NCBI RefSeq assembly: GCF_048270095.1
Contig: NZ_JBLWTL010000005.1
Location: 62,001 to 126,000, forward strand
Origin: Maricaulis sp048270095
GTDB lineage: Bacteria; Pseudomonadota; Alphaproteobacteria; Caulobacterales; Maricaulaceae
DNA: 64,000 bases
Reading direction: 5' to 3'
Part shown: in pieces, positions 1 to 7,962 of the stretch
Layout: every line of letters starts with the position of its first letter
How positions within the stretch are numbered: position 1 is the first letter of the stretch
Position numbers and translations under genes: made by a program
Notes under the pieces: model-generated
What the model saw: the letters and a program-made list of their open reading frames with translations, nothing else
What the model was told of the DNA's origin: nothing
Database searches by the model: none

Positions 1-1049
1 TAATATCACTTGCTCTTGGATGCGCAGTCACTCTCCGATGGGCGGGTAAAATTTCTAAATATGCCGCAACCTGTTCAACCGCTTTCGCTTTCTTGGGAAT
101 TATGTCGATTGGTGGTCAGCATGTCGACCGCAGCTTTGGTCATCTAAGCGACATATCGCTTCCATCAGCATCCTCTCGGTTAGAGGCCGAGGCAGTTCAG
201 GCCTTCCGCGTGCTGGTGCTTGCTGAGTTTCTAAGCCCTGACAATGGAAATGCCGAGAGGGCCACCCAAGCTATTAGGGTTGGGTACAGGGAGTGTCTGG
301 CACTGAACGCAGAGTCAACAGAATCAAATGAACTGACGGATGCTGAATATGCAAGATATGCCGAAATATGGGACCCCGCGACCGATTATTTTCGGCTGGG
401 AAGCGAGACTTTAATTTGTTCGCATAGGCGGTTTCTTGCCGAATATATATCGACGCTGGCTCGTTTGCGGGGGTGGGCGGCTGCCTCATCTGAGTTTGTT
501 GAGACAAGTCGTCTAACCCAAAATTTTCCACCCGATGCGCAGTTCGCGCTCAGTGCGCCGCCAAGCCCTGAAAACCTCAGCGCGCGTCTGGAAGAATTCA
601 AGCTCCGTAGACCTAGAGTCGCGGCGTTGGTCGGAATCTCAAATCAGGTTTCCGGCGACTTGATTGCAACTCTGTCAGGTATGCTCGGCATGGAAAGCGA
701 GTTCATGAAGGCGGTTTTATTCGATGGCTTGATGGACGCAATGTTTGTGATTGGTGATGAAGTCCCAGCGGGGCGCTTAGACCTTAACCATGACCGGGCA
801 CGGCAAGTGGCACAAGATTTTGCAATTGATTCGCGGTGGGAAGGCTTGGCCTCTACGGATTTTTCCGATGCGAGTTTCGCGCGACCGGCAATTCTTGAAA
901 TGATGACTATCCTTCGGGAGGACGCGGAGGTCGCAAGGGCGCAAGTTCACCGCCATATGCAGGCTGAGGGGGGTATTCGACCCCACAGGACAAATGGACC
1001 ATATTCGGAGGCTGGAGAAGCACTTTTGAAGATTATTCGGCGGCTATGA
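1..1049 (+). CDS. Unrecognised protein, probably 5'-truncated by the window edge
   Basis: I do not recognise this protein. The frame is open from base 3 through the window edge to the stop at 1049, so the gene may begin outside the window. If it begins inside, TTG at 93 gives about 318 residues. The segment read upstream of 93 is fairly hydrophobic and could be a membrane anchor or signal peptide; the rest looks soluble, mixed helical, without a motif I can name. Base composition is clearly more AT-rich than the rest of the window and codon choice looks different, which suggests recent acquisition. No same-strand neighbour follows; a repeat-rich non-coding stretch comes next. Confidence 0.6.
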   Translation, partial: ISLALGCAVTLRWAGKISKYAATCSTAFAFLGIMSIGGQHVDRSFGHLSDISLPSASSRLEAEAVQAFRVLVLAEFLSPDNGNAERATQAIRVGYRECLALNAESTESNELTDAEYARYAEIWDPATDYFRLGSETLICSHRRFLAEYISTLARLRGWAAASSEFVETSRLTQNFPPDAQFALSAPPSPENLSARLEEFKLRRPRVAALVGISNQVSGDLIATLSGMLGMESEFMKAVLFDGLMDAMFVIGDEVPAGRLDLNHDRARQVAQDFAIDSRWEGLASTDFSDASFARPAILEMMTILREDAEVARAQVHRHMQAEGGIRPHRTNGPYSEAGEALLKIIRRL

Positions 1050-1362
1050 TTGGGTCGGTCCCGAAGCTTGCAATGGTGGAATGAACGGGGACACGTACCG
1101 TTTTTCCATCAAGGCTCACTGCGCGGACGCCCCGGGAGGCCGGGGCGGCGGCGGGCGGATTTGGTTGCCAAGTCTGTGACCCAGTGATCGTCGCAGAGTG
1201 GGTAACCTGTCTGCGTGAAATCAACGAATAGCGTTTCCTCGGAATAAATGGTGCCGGCACCCATTCCCGCAAGCCAAGCCTCTATAAGATTGTTTGAATT
1301 TCCAGTTTTGCCCCGACCCGCGCCGGGCAGAGCCATCCCTGAAACCCTTGCCAAGCAGGGCG

Positions 1363-1441
1363 CCAGACTGGACTTGTCTCGTCAAGGGCGCGGGAGCGCC
1401 GCTTCGCGGTCAGGACCCTTGACGAGACAAGTCCAGCCTGG
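1363..1441. repeat. Inverted repeat with 26-bp arms
   Basis: The left arm at 1363-1388 and the right arm at 1416-1441 are reverse complements over 26 bases with one mismatch, around a 27-base loop. The transcript would fold into a very stable hairpin on either strand. There is no T-run after either arm, so a simple intrinsic terminator is unlikely. It may be a dispersed palindromic element or the remnant of a small mobile element. Confidence 0.75.
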
Positions 1442-1729
1442 CCGGATGCCGGCATGGTTTTCCGGGCGGGGTCTGGCCCCGCATTGGCCCGATCCGCTCG
1501 CCGCCTCACATCAACACGCCGACGGCGACCGCACCTGCAGCACAGCTGCCGTCTCCGCCGCCGTCCAACTTGTCCGCCCCCGGGCGGTGCGGCGCTATAA
1601 TCGTGGCCGCCTTCGCTCTTTGACATCGTCGATTGATCACCACAAACGCGTCCGCGCCGCGCCGGAATGCCGCCGGACGGCCGGCAGTGTCCAGGCGCAG
1701 GGCCGGTGCTTCGGTGGCAGACTGACAGC

Positions 1730-1813
1730 CTCTGCCATGCGCCCTGTCATGGCGTCCGGGCATTTACCGGCAGGGCTGCAGCCCCGCAATGACAGGATGA
1801 CAGACTGGCAGAG
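1730..1813. repeat. Second intergenic inverted repeat
   Basis: The outer arms CTCTGCCA (1730-1737) and TGGCAGAG (1806-1813), and inner arms CCTGTCATGGCG (1743-1754) and CGCAATGACAGG (1785-1796, one mismatch), form an imperfect palindrome of about 84 bases. CTGTCAT inside the arm resembles a Pho half-site but has no second half-site at 11-bp spacing, so I read it as part of the repeat. Confidence 0.6.
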
Positions 1814-1979
1814 TGTTTGCCGCGAGAAACGCAAAACCGCGTGGCGGGGGGGCGTCCGGACTAATTGGCGCCGGGCCCCCATTCATCAAATTACGCGCAT
1901 CGGCCGCGTCAGACCCCGCGGACCGCTCTGTCGCGCTGAACCCGCTCATGCCTTCGGGCGCCACCGATCCAGCCGCAGA

Positions 1980-2462
1980 TCAAAACCCCACCACCATCCC
2001 CGGCCCGTAAGCACGCCAGATCCAGCAAAGCGCGATGCCCAGTGCCAGCCAGGGGCCAAACGGCAGGGGCTGGTGCGGGTCCGGCGCGCGGCGGCGGATC
2101 AGGGCCAGGGACAGGACATAGAGCAGGGCGCTGACGCTGCCCGCCAGCAGGACCATTGGCAGTAGCCAGGCGCCACACCAGGCGCCGCCGGCGGCGAGCA
2201 ATTTGGCGTCGCCGCGGCCGAGGCCGTCGCGGCCGCGAAAGCGTTTATAGGCCAGTTCCAGCGCGACCAGCACGCCATATCCGAGCGCTCCGCCGATGAT
2301 CGCTGCCCAAAGATCAGAAAAAATCAGTCCGTTCACTGCAATCCCTGCGGCGATCAGAGGCAGGGTCAAAACGTCCGGAAGCCTTTGTGTGCGCGCGTCA
2401 ATCAGGCTCAGCGCCGCGAGCGTGAAAAACAAAATTACGGTCGCAGCGTGAATCAGCATCAT
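1980..2462 (-). CDS. Prepilin peptidase-like membrane protein (A24 family)
   Basis: A 160-residue, highly hydrophobic protein with about six membrane segments. It has the two aspartates expected of A24 aspartic peptidases: Asp22 in a LIDAR motif after the first membrane segment, and Asp85 in GRGDAK, the GxGD motif. This family cleaves leader peptides from type IV prepilins in the inner membrane. The length fits the minimal, methylase-free CpaA/TadV type. A second member, cpaA, sits inside the tad locus at 29074, so this stand-alone copy may serve other pseudopilins. Its ATG is only 7 bases from the Pho-like site at 2470-2487, which lies between it and divergent phnC. Confidence 0.8.
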   Translation of the reverse strand: MMLIHAATVILFFTLAALSLIDARTQRLPDVLTLPLIAAGIAVNGLIFSDLWAAIIGGALGYGVLVALELAYKRFRGRDGLGRGDAKLLAAGGAWCGAWLLPMVLLAGSVSALLYVLSLALIRRRAPDPHQPLPFGPWLALGIALCWIWRAYGPGMVVGF

Positions 2463-2469
2463 CTTCCTC

Positions 2470-2487
2470 TTGTCACAAATGTGTCAT
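2470..2487 (+). promoter_or_regulatory. Pho-box-like direct repeat upstream of phnC
   Basis: Two 7-bp half-sites, TTGTCAC (2470-2476) and GTGTCAT (2481-2487), are separated by AAAT, giving the 11-bp period of a PhoB box (consensus CTGTCAT-N4-CTGTCAT). The site is 44 bases before the phnC start. Position, spacing and downstream function agree with PhoB activation under phosphate limitation. The binding itself is inference. Confidence 0.7.
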
Positions 2488-2531
2488 GCCCTTACGCCAC
2501 AAAGCCGTGACCAAACAGGGGGACGCCCAAG

Positions 2532-3329
2532 ATGACAGACGCCGCTCTGGCGCTCCACGCCGAAGATCTGAAAATGACATTCGGCGAAACCAAAGCGCTC
2601 GACCATGTCAGCCTGTCCGTCGCACGTGGCGAGATGGTGGCCTTGATCGGACCCTCCGGTTCGGGAAAATCGACTCTGCTGCGCGTTGCCGCTGCCCTGC
2701 AAGTGGCCGATGCCGATTGCGGGCCGGTCTCTGTGCTCGGTCATCGCATGCAGTCGAAGGGCAAGATTGCCTCGGGCGTTCGCGAGCACCGTTCGCATCT
2801 CGGCTTTATTTTCCAGCAATTCAATCTGGTCGGCCGTCTGTCGCTGTTCGGCAATGTGCTGATCGGTGCGCTGGGCCGGATTTCGCCCTGGCGCGGTGCG
2901 TTGGGAATATTCCCGGCCGCTGACAAGCAAAAGGCGATGGATGCGCTCGAGCGGGTCGGCATTGCCGGCTTCGCCGCCCGCCGCGCCTCCAAACTCTCCG
3001 GTGGCCAGCAGCAGCGCGGCGCCATCGCCCGCGCCCTGGTGCAGGGCGCCGAGGTCTTGTTCGCTGACGAGCCGATCGCCTCGCTCGATCCGGTCGCCGC
3101 GCGCACGGTGATGGAATTGCTGCGCGAGCTGAACCGCAAGGATAATCTCACCGTCGTCGTGACGCTGCACCAGGTCGATTATGCGCGCCAGTTCTGCGAC
3201 CGCATCGTGGCACTCAACAAGGGCCGCGTCGTATTTGACGGACCCAGCCTGGAATTGACCCAGGAAAAGCTGATCGAGATCTACGGCCCTGAGTATGAGC
3301 AGGCCTTCTACGGGGGAGATGACGCATGA
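2532..3329 (+). CDS. phnC: Phosphonate/phosphate ABC transporter ATP-binding protein PhnC
   Basis: ATPase subunit of a PhnCDE-type importer, acting at the cytoplasmic face of the inner membrane. Visible motifs are Walker A GPSGSGKST near residues 39-47, the signature LSGGQQQR near residue 157, and Walker B VLFADEPIASLD. The length of 265 is normal for PhnC. The gene overlaps the next gene by 4 bases (ATGA), so the two are co-translated. The Pho-like site upstream suggests induction by phosphate starvation. The substrate could be phosphate, phosphite or a phosphonate; no C-P lyase or other phn catabolic gene is nearby, which favours inorganic phosphorus oxyanions. Confidence 0.92.
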   Translation: MTDAALALHAEDLKMTFGETKALDHVSLSVARGEMVALIGPSGSGKSTLLRVAAALQVADADCGPVSVLGHRMQSKGKIASGVREHRSHLGFIFQQFNLVGRLSLFGNVLIGALGRISPWRGALGIFPAADKQKAMDALERVGIAGFAARRASKLSGGQQQRGAIARALVQGAEVLFADEPIASLDPVAARTVMELLRELNRKDNLTVVVTLHQVDYARQFCDRIVALNKGRVVFDGPSLELTQEKLIEIYGPEYEQAFYGGDDA

Positions 3330-5332
3330 GCGGCTGGGTAACAAAGAGCTTGCGTGCGCTGGTCACCGGTCTTGGCCTGATGCTGGCCGCCTGCGCGCCG
3401 GCGTCGACGCCGGATGCCGATGAGACCACCGGCAGCGGCTCTGCCGCGTCGCGCGGGACGCTGAATTTCGGCATTATCGCGACTGAATCCTCCTCCAATC
3501 AGTCGGCCAACTGGCAGCCCCTGATCGATGCGATGTCGGAGTGGACGGGCTATGATATCCAGCCCTTCTATGCCTCCGACTATGCCGGCATGATCCAGGG
3601 CATGCGCTATAACAGCGTGCAATTTGCCTGGTTCTCCAATTTCTCCGGCTTGCAGGCCGTGCGTCTCGCCGATGGTGAAGTCTTCGCCAAGGCCACCTAT
3701 CCCGATGGCAGTGAGGGCTATAATTCCGTCCTCATCGTGCCCGCCGACAGCGATATCTACTCGCTCGACGATATCCTGACCTGTGATCGCTCGCTCGATT
3801 TCGGCATGGGCGATCCCAATTCGACCTCCGGCTATCTTGTGCCCTCGGCCTTCATCTTTGCGCCGCGCAATATCGATCCGGCGGAATGCTTCAACTCGGT
3901 GCGCAATGCCAATCACGAGGCCAATGCGGTCGCGGTCGCCAATGGCCTGATTGATGTCGGCACCAATAACACCACCAGCCTGACCGTGCTGCACGGCTCG
4001 CGCCCGGAAATCGCCTCGCGCATCCGCACGATCTGGACCTCGCCCGCGATCGGCACGGATCCGATCATCTGGCGCAATGATCTCGATGAGGAAGCCAAGC
4101 TGCGGCTGCAATCCTTCTTCATGAATTACGGCCGCCGCGGCACGCCGGAAGAGATTGCCGAGGCCCGCGCGGTACTTGAGCCGCTCTTCTTTGGTCTCTT
4201 CCTGCCCGCCTCCAACACGCATCTCGATCCGATCGTGCAGCTGGAAATCGTTCGCGACCTGATCCTGGCCCGCAATAATACCGACCTGACCGATGCCGAG
4301 CGCGCCCAGCGCGTTGCCGAGCTGGAAGCCCGGCTGGCCGAGGTCGAAGCGGGCAATACCGAGCTTGTCAGCCTGTCGAGTGCGACCGGGCAGGCCGGCA
4401 ATGGCGGCGATGCGGAACTGGAGTCGACGCGTAACTGGCCGCTGATGGGCGGTCTGGTCTTCCTCGCCGGGCTGTTGCTGGCGGGCCTGCTCTGGGCTGG
4501 TGCCCCGCGCGGCCCCGGACCCAAGCTTCCGCTGACCGAGCGGCTGGCGAATGCCTTCATCGCCGCCGGCGTGATCATCATCCTGGTCTGGAGCTTTGAT
4601 CCGGCCGACATGGACCGCAGCTATCTCCTGGTCGAGAATTTCGGCGATATGCAGGAATTCCTCGCCGGCTTCTTCCCCGACGATATTTCCAGCGCCGCAT
4701 CGCGCGGGGCTTACTGGACCGAATTGCGCGCCGGCATCGCCGAAGCGGTGCCGCAGATGATCATCACGGTCCAGATCGCGATCTGGGGTACTTTCATCGC
4801 GGTCATCGCGGCGATTCCCTTCGGCCTGCTCAGCGCCCGCAATGTTGCACCGGGCTGGGTCGTACAGCCGGTGCGGCGTCTGATGGATGTGTTCCGCTCG
4901 ATCAATGAGCTGATCATCGCCCTGATCTTTATCGCCGCCGTTGGTCTGGGGCCGCTGGCGGGGGTGATGGCGCTCGCGATCCACACCACAGGTGTGCTGG
5001 CGAAGCTGTTCTCCGAAGCCGTCGAAGCGATCGATCACGGTCCCGTCGAAGGTGTGCGGGCGACAGGCGCCCTGCCACTGCATGAGGTGATCTGGGGCGT
5101 GATCCCGCAGGTCGCGCCGCTCTGGACGTCCTTCGGGCTCTATCGCTTCGAATCGAATGCGCGTTCCGCGACCGTGCTGGGCCTGATCGGTGCCGGCGGT
5201 ATCGGCCAGATCCTGTTCGAGGCCGTGCGCGCCTTTGATTATCAGCGCACTGCCGCGATCGTCATCGTCATCATTCTCGCCGTCAGTGCGATCGACATGA
5301 TGTCCCAGCTTCTGCGTAAACGCCTGCTCTGA
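3326..5332 (+). CDS. phnDE: Fused phosphonate/phosphate ABC transporter binding protein and permease (PhnD-PhnE)
   Basis: A 668-residue protein joining two usually separate subunits. Residues 1-23 are a lipoprotein signal ending in LAAC (Cys23). Residues about 45-330 match the PhnD periplasmic binding fold, including the QSANWQPLIDAM region. A charged heptad-like linker follows at about 330-360. A membrane segment at about 370-392 leads into a complete PhnE permease (about 400-668) with the EAA loop (GVRATGALPLHEVIWG). The protein would be anchored both by lipid and by membrane helices, keeping the binding domain tethered to the translocator. No frameshift or stop separates the parts. PhnD and PhnE are normally separate polypeptides; tethered binding proteins are known in other importers such as OpuA and GlnPQ. 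Confidence 0.9.
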   Translation: MSGWVTKSLRALVTGLGLMLAACAPASTPDADETTGSGSAASRGTLNFGIIATESSSNQSANWQPLIDAMSEWTGYDIQPFYASDYAGMIQGMRYNSVQFAWFSNFSGLQAVRLADGEVFAKATYPDGSEGYNSVLIVPADSDIYSLDDILTCDRSLDFGMGDPNSTSGYLVPSAFIFAPRNIDPAECFNSVRNANHEANAVAVANGLIDVGTNNTTSLTVLHGSRPEIASRIRTIWTSPAIGTDPIIWRNDLDEEAKLRLQSFFMNYGRRGTPEEIAEARAVLEPLFFGLFLPASNTHLDPIVQLEIVRDLILARNNTDLTDAERAQRVAELEARLAEVEAGNTELVSLSSATGQAGNGGDAELESTRNWPLMGGLVFLAGLLLAGLLWAGAPRGPGPKLPLTERLANAFIAAGVIIILVWSFDPADMDRSYLLVENFGDMQEFLAGFFPDDISSAASRGAYWTELRAGIAEAVPQMIITVQIAIWGTFIAVIAAIPFGLLSARNVAPGWVVQPVRRLMDVFRSINELIIALIFIAAVGLGPLAGVMALAIHTTGVLAKLFSEAVEAIDHGPVEGVRATGALPLHEVIWGVIPQVAPLWTSFGLYRFESNARSATVLGLIGAGGIGQILFEAVRAFDYQRTAAIVIVIILAVSAIDMMSQLLRKRLL

Positions 5333-5354
5333 TTGGCGCATACGACGTTTGAAT

Positions 5355-5390
5355 GAAAAACCGCTGCGCTCTCGCGCGGCGGTTTTTTTC
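5355..5390 (+). terminator. Intrinsic terminator after phnC-phnDE
   Basis: The stem CCGCTGCGC/GCGCGGCGG (one mismatch) has a short TCTC loop and is flanked by an A-run before and seven Ts after. It begins 23 bases past the phnDE stop and would end that transcript before the porin promoter. Confidence 0.85.
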
Positions 5391-5414
5391 TGCCGTCCAT
5401 CCAGTGCAACAAAC

Positions 5415-5443
5415 CTGTCATGCAGGCGTCGCAAAAGCGTCAT
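5415..5443 (+). promoter_or_regulatory. Triple Pho-box-like array upstream of the porin gene
   Basis: Three half-sites at exact 11-bp spacing: CTGTCAT (5415-5421), GCGTCGC (5426-5432) and GCGTCAT (5437-5443). This is the layout of tandem PhoB protomer sites. It lies about 140 bases before the porin start, just after the phnDE terminator, and would give the porin and pstS their own phosphate-responsive promoter. The central unit is the weakest match. Confidence 0.6.
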
Positions 5444-5582
5444 GGCTTCGGAATATCGCTAATTCCGGAATTACCGAAACCGAGAAACAAGCTTCACGAA
5501 ACAATCGCCCGATTGTCACATTCGGGCTGTACGACCAAACCATCGCTTCTGATGGTTGGCGCCCATCAGAGACGAGAGCCCG

Positions 5583-6785
5583 ATGATCAGACGTATTTTG
5601 GCGAGCACTGTATTGGCTGCACTGGCATCTTCCACGGCACTGACATCCGCCCATGCGGACGCTGCGAGCGGCTGGGAATTTGACGGCGTGCCCGGCTGGA
5701 GCAATGCCGCGAGCGGCGACAGCTTCACCTTCCGCGGCCGCATCTATCTCGATGCCGCCAATGTGGATTTCGAACGCGCCGGCACGACCACTTCATTCAA
5801 TGCCAGTGAAATCCGCACAGCGCGCCTGGGCGTGACCGGCCAGTATTCCGGCGTCGGCTATGTCGCCGAGTTCGATCTGATCGATGAGGCGGTCATTGCC
5901 AAGGATGCCTATCTCACTTTCCATGCTGACGGCTTTGATATCCTGGCCGGCAATATGAAGACGCCGAACTCGCTCGAGGAGCAGACATCCTCGCGCTATA
6001 TCACCTTCATGGAACGCGGGACGGGCATTGAACTTTTCGGGCTCGGCCGCCGGGTTGGCGTCGCCATTGCCCATCACGGCGAAAACTACACCGTCAAGGC
6101 AGGCCTTTATGGCGGTGCGCCGGGCGATCTGAGCGAGAGCTTCGAACTCGATGACAGCTCGGCCATCGCGGCCCGCGTCACCTATACGCCGGTCCATACC
6201 GATGCCCTTCTTGTGCATCTGGGCGCTTCGGTGCGCGAGTTTGATTATGGCGATGCCGGCACGCGCGTCCGCGCCCGTCCGCGTACCCATATCACGGACC
6301 GCATTGTGACTGCCGACTTCCGTCCGGGCAGTGCGCTTGGCGAAGCCGGAAGCTCGACCTTTATCGGGCTGGAAGCCGCGACGGTCTCCGGCTCCTTCCA
6401 TGCCCATGCCGAATACATGACGATGGAGCTGGACGGGCCGGCGGGCAATCCGCGGATCGACAGTGCTTTCGTCAATCTGGGCTATTTCATCACTGGCGAG
6501 ACGCGCAGCTACAGCACGTCGAGCGGCACATTCAGCCGCACGCGTCCGGCCAGGCCGGTTTCGGAAGGCGGGACGGGGGCTGTTGAGATTGCGGCGCGAT
6601 ATGATTATTCCGACCTCAACGACGTCGCGGCCGGCGCGTTGACGACCTGGACGGTCGGGCTCAACTGGTATGTGGAAGATCATTTCCGGGTGATGGCCAA
6701 TTACGTCACCGGTGAGCTGGCTGTCGCCGGCGGAGCCAATACCGATGTGTCCGGGCCGCAAGTGCGCGTCCAGTGGGACTTCTAG
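5583..6785 (+). CDS. Phosphate-selective porin, OprO/OprP type
   Basis: A 400-residue outer-membrane beta-barrel. The start at 5583 was chosen because it puts a clean signal peptide at the N terminus (residues 1 to about 26, ending in AHA-DA); the in-frame ATG at 5556 would bury it. The early part has the OprO/P features: a FRGRIYLDAAN strand, a LGVTGQY strand, and a KTPNSLEEQTSSRYITFMERG-like segment (about residues 130-150). The chain ends in VQWDF with a C-terminal aromatic, as expected for BamA-recognised barrels. Family members form anion or polyphosphate channels. The Pho-like array upstream and pstS downstream support a role in phosphorus uptake. Confidence 0.88.
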   Translation: MIRRILASTVLAALASSTALTSAHADAASGWEFDGVPGWSNAASGDSFTFRGRIYLDAANVDFERAGTTTSFNASEIRTARLGVTGQYSGVGYVAEFDLIDEAVIAKDAYLTFHADGFDILAGNMKTPNSLEEQTSSRYITFMERGTGIELFGLGRRVGVAIAHHGENYTVKAGLYGGAPGDLSESFELDDSSAIAARVTYTPVHTDALLVHLGASVREFDYGDAGTRVRARPRTHITDRIVTADFRPGSALGEAGSSTFIGLEAATVSGSFHAHAEYMTMELDGPAGNPRIDSAFVNLGYFITGETRSYSTSSGTFSRTRPARPVSEGGTGAVEIAARYDYSDLNDVAAGALTTWTVGLNWYVEDHFRVMANYVTGELAVAGGANTDVSGPQVRVQWDF

Positions 6786-6846
6786 ACATCACCGGTTCAG
6801 GCTGTGGCCTGCATCATCGTCTCTGACTGAAAAGGGAATCAGACGC

Positions 6847-7902
6847 ATGAAAATCACCACCCATCTTGCAGCCCTCGCCGCTGTCCTGGCGCTTGGCGCC
6901 GGCGCCGAGGCCCAGCAACGCGACCAGATCCGTATCGTCGGATCCTCGACGGTCTTCCCGTTCTCGACCGCGGTCGCAGAATCATTCGGCGCCAAGACGC
7001 GTTTCTCCACGCCGGTTGTCGAATCGACCGGTTCGGGCGGCGGCTTCCGTCTGTTCTGTGCCGGTGTCGGCCTTGACCAGCCGGACATCACCAATTCCTC
7101 GCGCCGCATGCACGCCTCGGAGTATGAGCGCTGCCAGGCCAATGGCGTGCGCCAGATCACCGAAGTGCAGATCGGCTTTGACGGTATCGTGCTCGGCTCC
7201 GCTGATCACGGCAATCCGCCGCTGGAACTCACCTTGACCCAGCTCTGGCTTGCACTCGCGGCAGAAGTGCCCGCCGATGACACCTGCACCAGCTTTATCG
7301 CCAATCCGAATAATCGCTGGTCAGATATCGACGCCTCCCTGCCGGCCCAACGCATCGAAGTCTTCGGTCCACCACCAACCTCCGGCACGCGCGATGCTTT
7401 CGTCGAGCTGGCCATGCAGGGCGGGGCAGCCGGTATTGCCTGTATGGACGCGCTCAAGGACAGCGACAGCGATCGTTTCGAAGGTATTGCCAGCCGTATT
7501 CGCGAAGACGGAAAATGGGTCGATGCCGGCGAGAATGACAATGCGATCGTCCAGACGCTGATCAATACGCCCGATGCTTTCGGCGTGTTCGGCTTTTCCT
7601 TCCTCGATCAGAATTCGGATCGCCTGCACGGTGCCATCATCAATGGCGTGGCGCCGGAATTCGATGATATTGCGGATGGGTCCTATCCGGTGTCCCGCTC
7701 GCTCTACTTCTACGTCAAGAACCAGCATGCCGGCCTCGTGCCTGGTCTGGCCGAGTATGTCGGTGAGTTCACCTCGGACGATGCCTGGGGCGAGTTTGGC
7801 TATCTGACGGATCGCGGCCTGATCCCGCTGCCCGATGGTGGGCGTGAAACGGTCGGCGAAGCGGCCCGCTCGCTGACCGCCATGACGCAGGCGCCGGAAT
7901 AG
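6847..7902 (+). CDS. pstS: Phosphate ABC transporter periplasmic substrate-binding protein (PstS-like)
   Basis: A 351-residue secreted binding protein with a signal peptide at residues 1-22 (AEAQ). The start of the mature domain reads IRIVGSSTVFPF, and STGSGGGF, a phosphate-loop motif of the PstS family, follows at about residues 60-67. GTRDAFVELAM further on is the second ligand-binding segment. The start at 6847 has a purine-rich leader and avoids a long implausible extension. No pstC, pstA or pstB is in the window, so this is an orphan. It may feed a Pst permease encoded elsewhere, or act as a phosphate scavenger. It follows the porin by 61 bases and is probably co-transcribed with it. Confidence 0.9.
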   Translation: MKITTHLAALAAVLALGAGAEAQQRDQIRIVGSSTVFPFSTAVAESFGAKTRFSTPVVESTGSGGGFRLFCAGVGLDQPDITNSSRRMHASEYERCQANGVRQITEVQIGFDGIVLGSADHGNPPLELTLTQLWLALAAEVPADDTCTSFIANPNNRWSDIDASLPAQRIEVFGPPPTSGTRDAFVELAMQGGAAGIACMDALKDSDSDRFEGIASRIREDGKWVDAGENDNAIVQTLINTPDAFGVFGFSFLDQNSDRLHGAIINGVAPEFDDIADGSYPVSRSLYFYVKNQHAGLVPGLAEYVGEFTSDDAWGEFGYLTDRGLIPLPDGGRETVGEAARSLTAMTQAPE

Positions 7903-7925
7903 TCGACGCCGCAGACTGACATGGA

Positions 7926-7954
7926 AAACGCCGCCCCGAGGGGCGGCGTTTTTT
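7926..7954 (+). terminator. Intrinsic terminator between pstS and the glycosyltransferase
   Basis: Perfect stem CGCCGCCC/GGGCGGCG with a 4-base loop, followed by six Ts; A-residues precede it, so it could also act on the convergent minus-strand transcript. Confidence 0.9.
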
Positions 7955-7962
7955 ATTCAGCT

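Larger units (their letters stand above)
1050..1979. other. Repeat-rich stretch without a convincing gene
   Basis: About 930 bases separate the left-edge gene from the prepilin-peptidase-like gene. Several open frames cross it on both strands, but their translations are arginine- and proline-rich and look like GC-driven artefacts. The best coding-like piece is on the minus strand at 1033-1354, where two overlapping frames each look plausible over part of their length (see findings). The stretch holds two long inverted repeats, described separately. I see no tRNA and no recombinase gene. Confidence 0.5.

Noticed and set aside
1743..1750. A lone CTGTCAT as a Pho box
   Set aside because: No second half-site at 11-bp spacing, and it is part of the inverted-repeat arm.
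1248..2165. A 305-residue plus-strand frame in the repeat stretch
   Set aside because: It runs through both inverted repeats and into the antisense of the A24 peptidase, and is Arg/Pro-rich with no motif.
3308..5443. A 711-residue open frame on the minus strand across phnDE
   Set aside because: It is fully antisense to phnDE, is rich in Arg, Asp, Gly and His as expected from mirrored GC-rich codons, and shows no motif.
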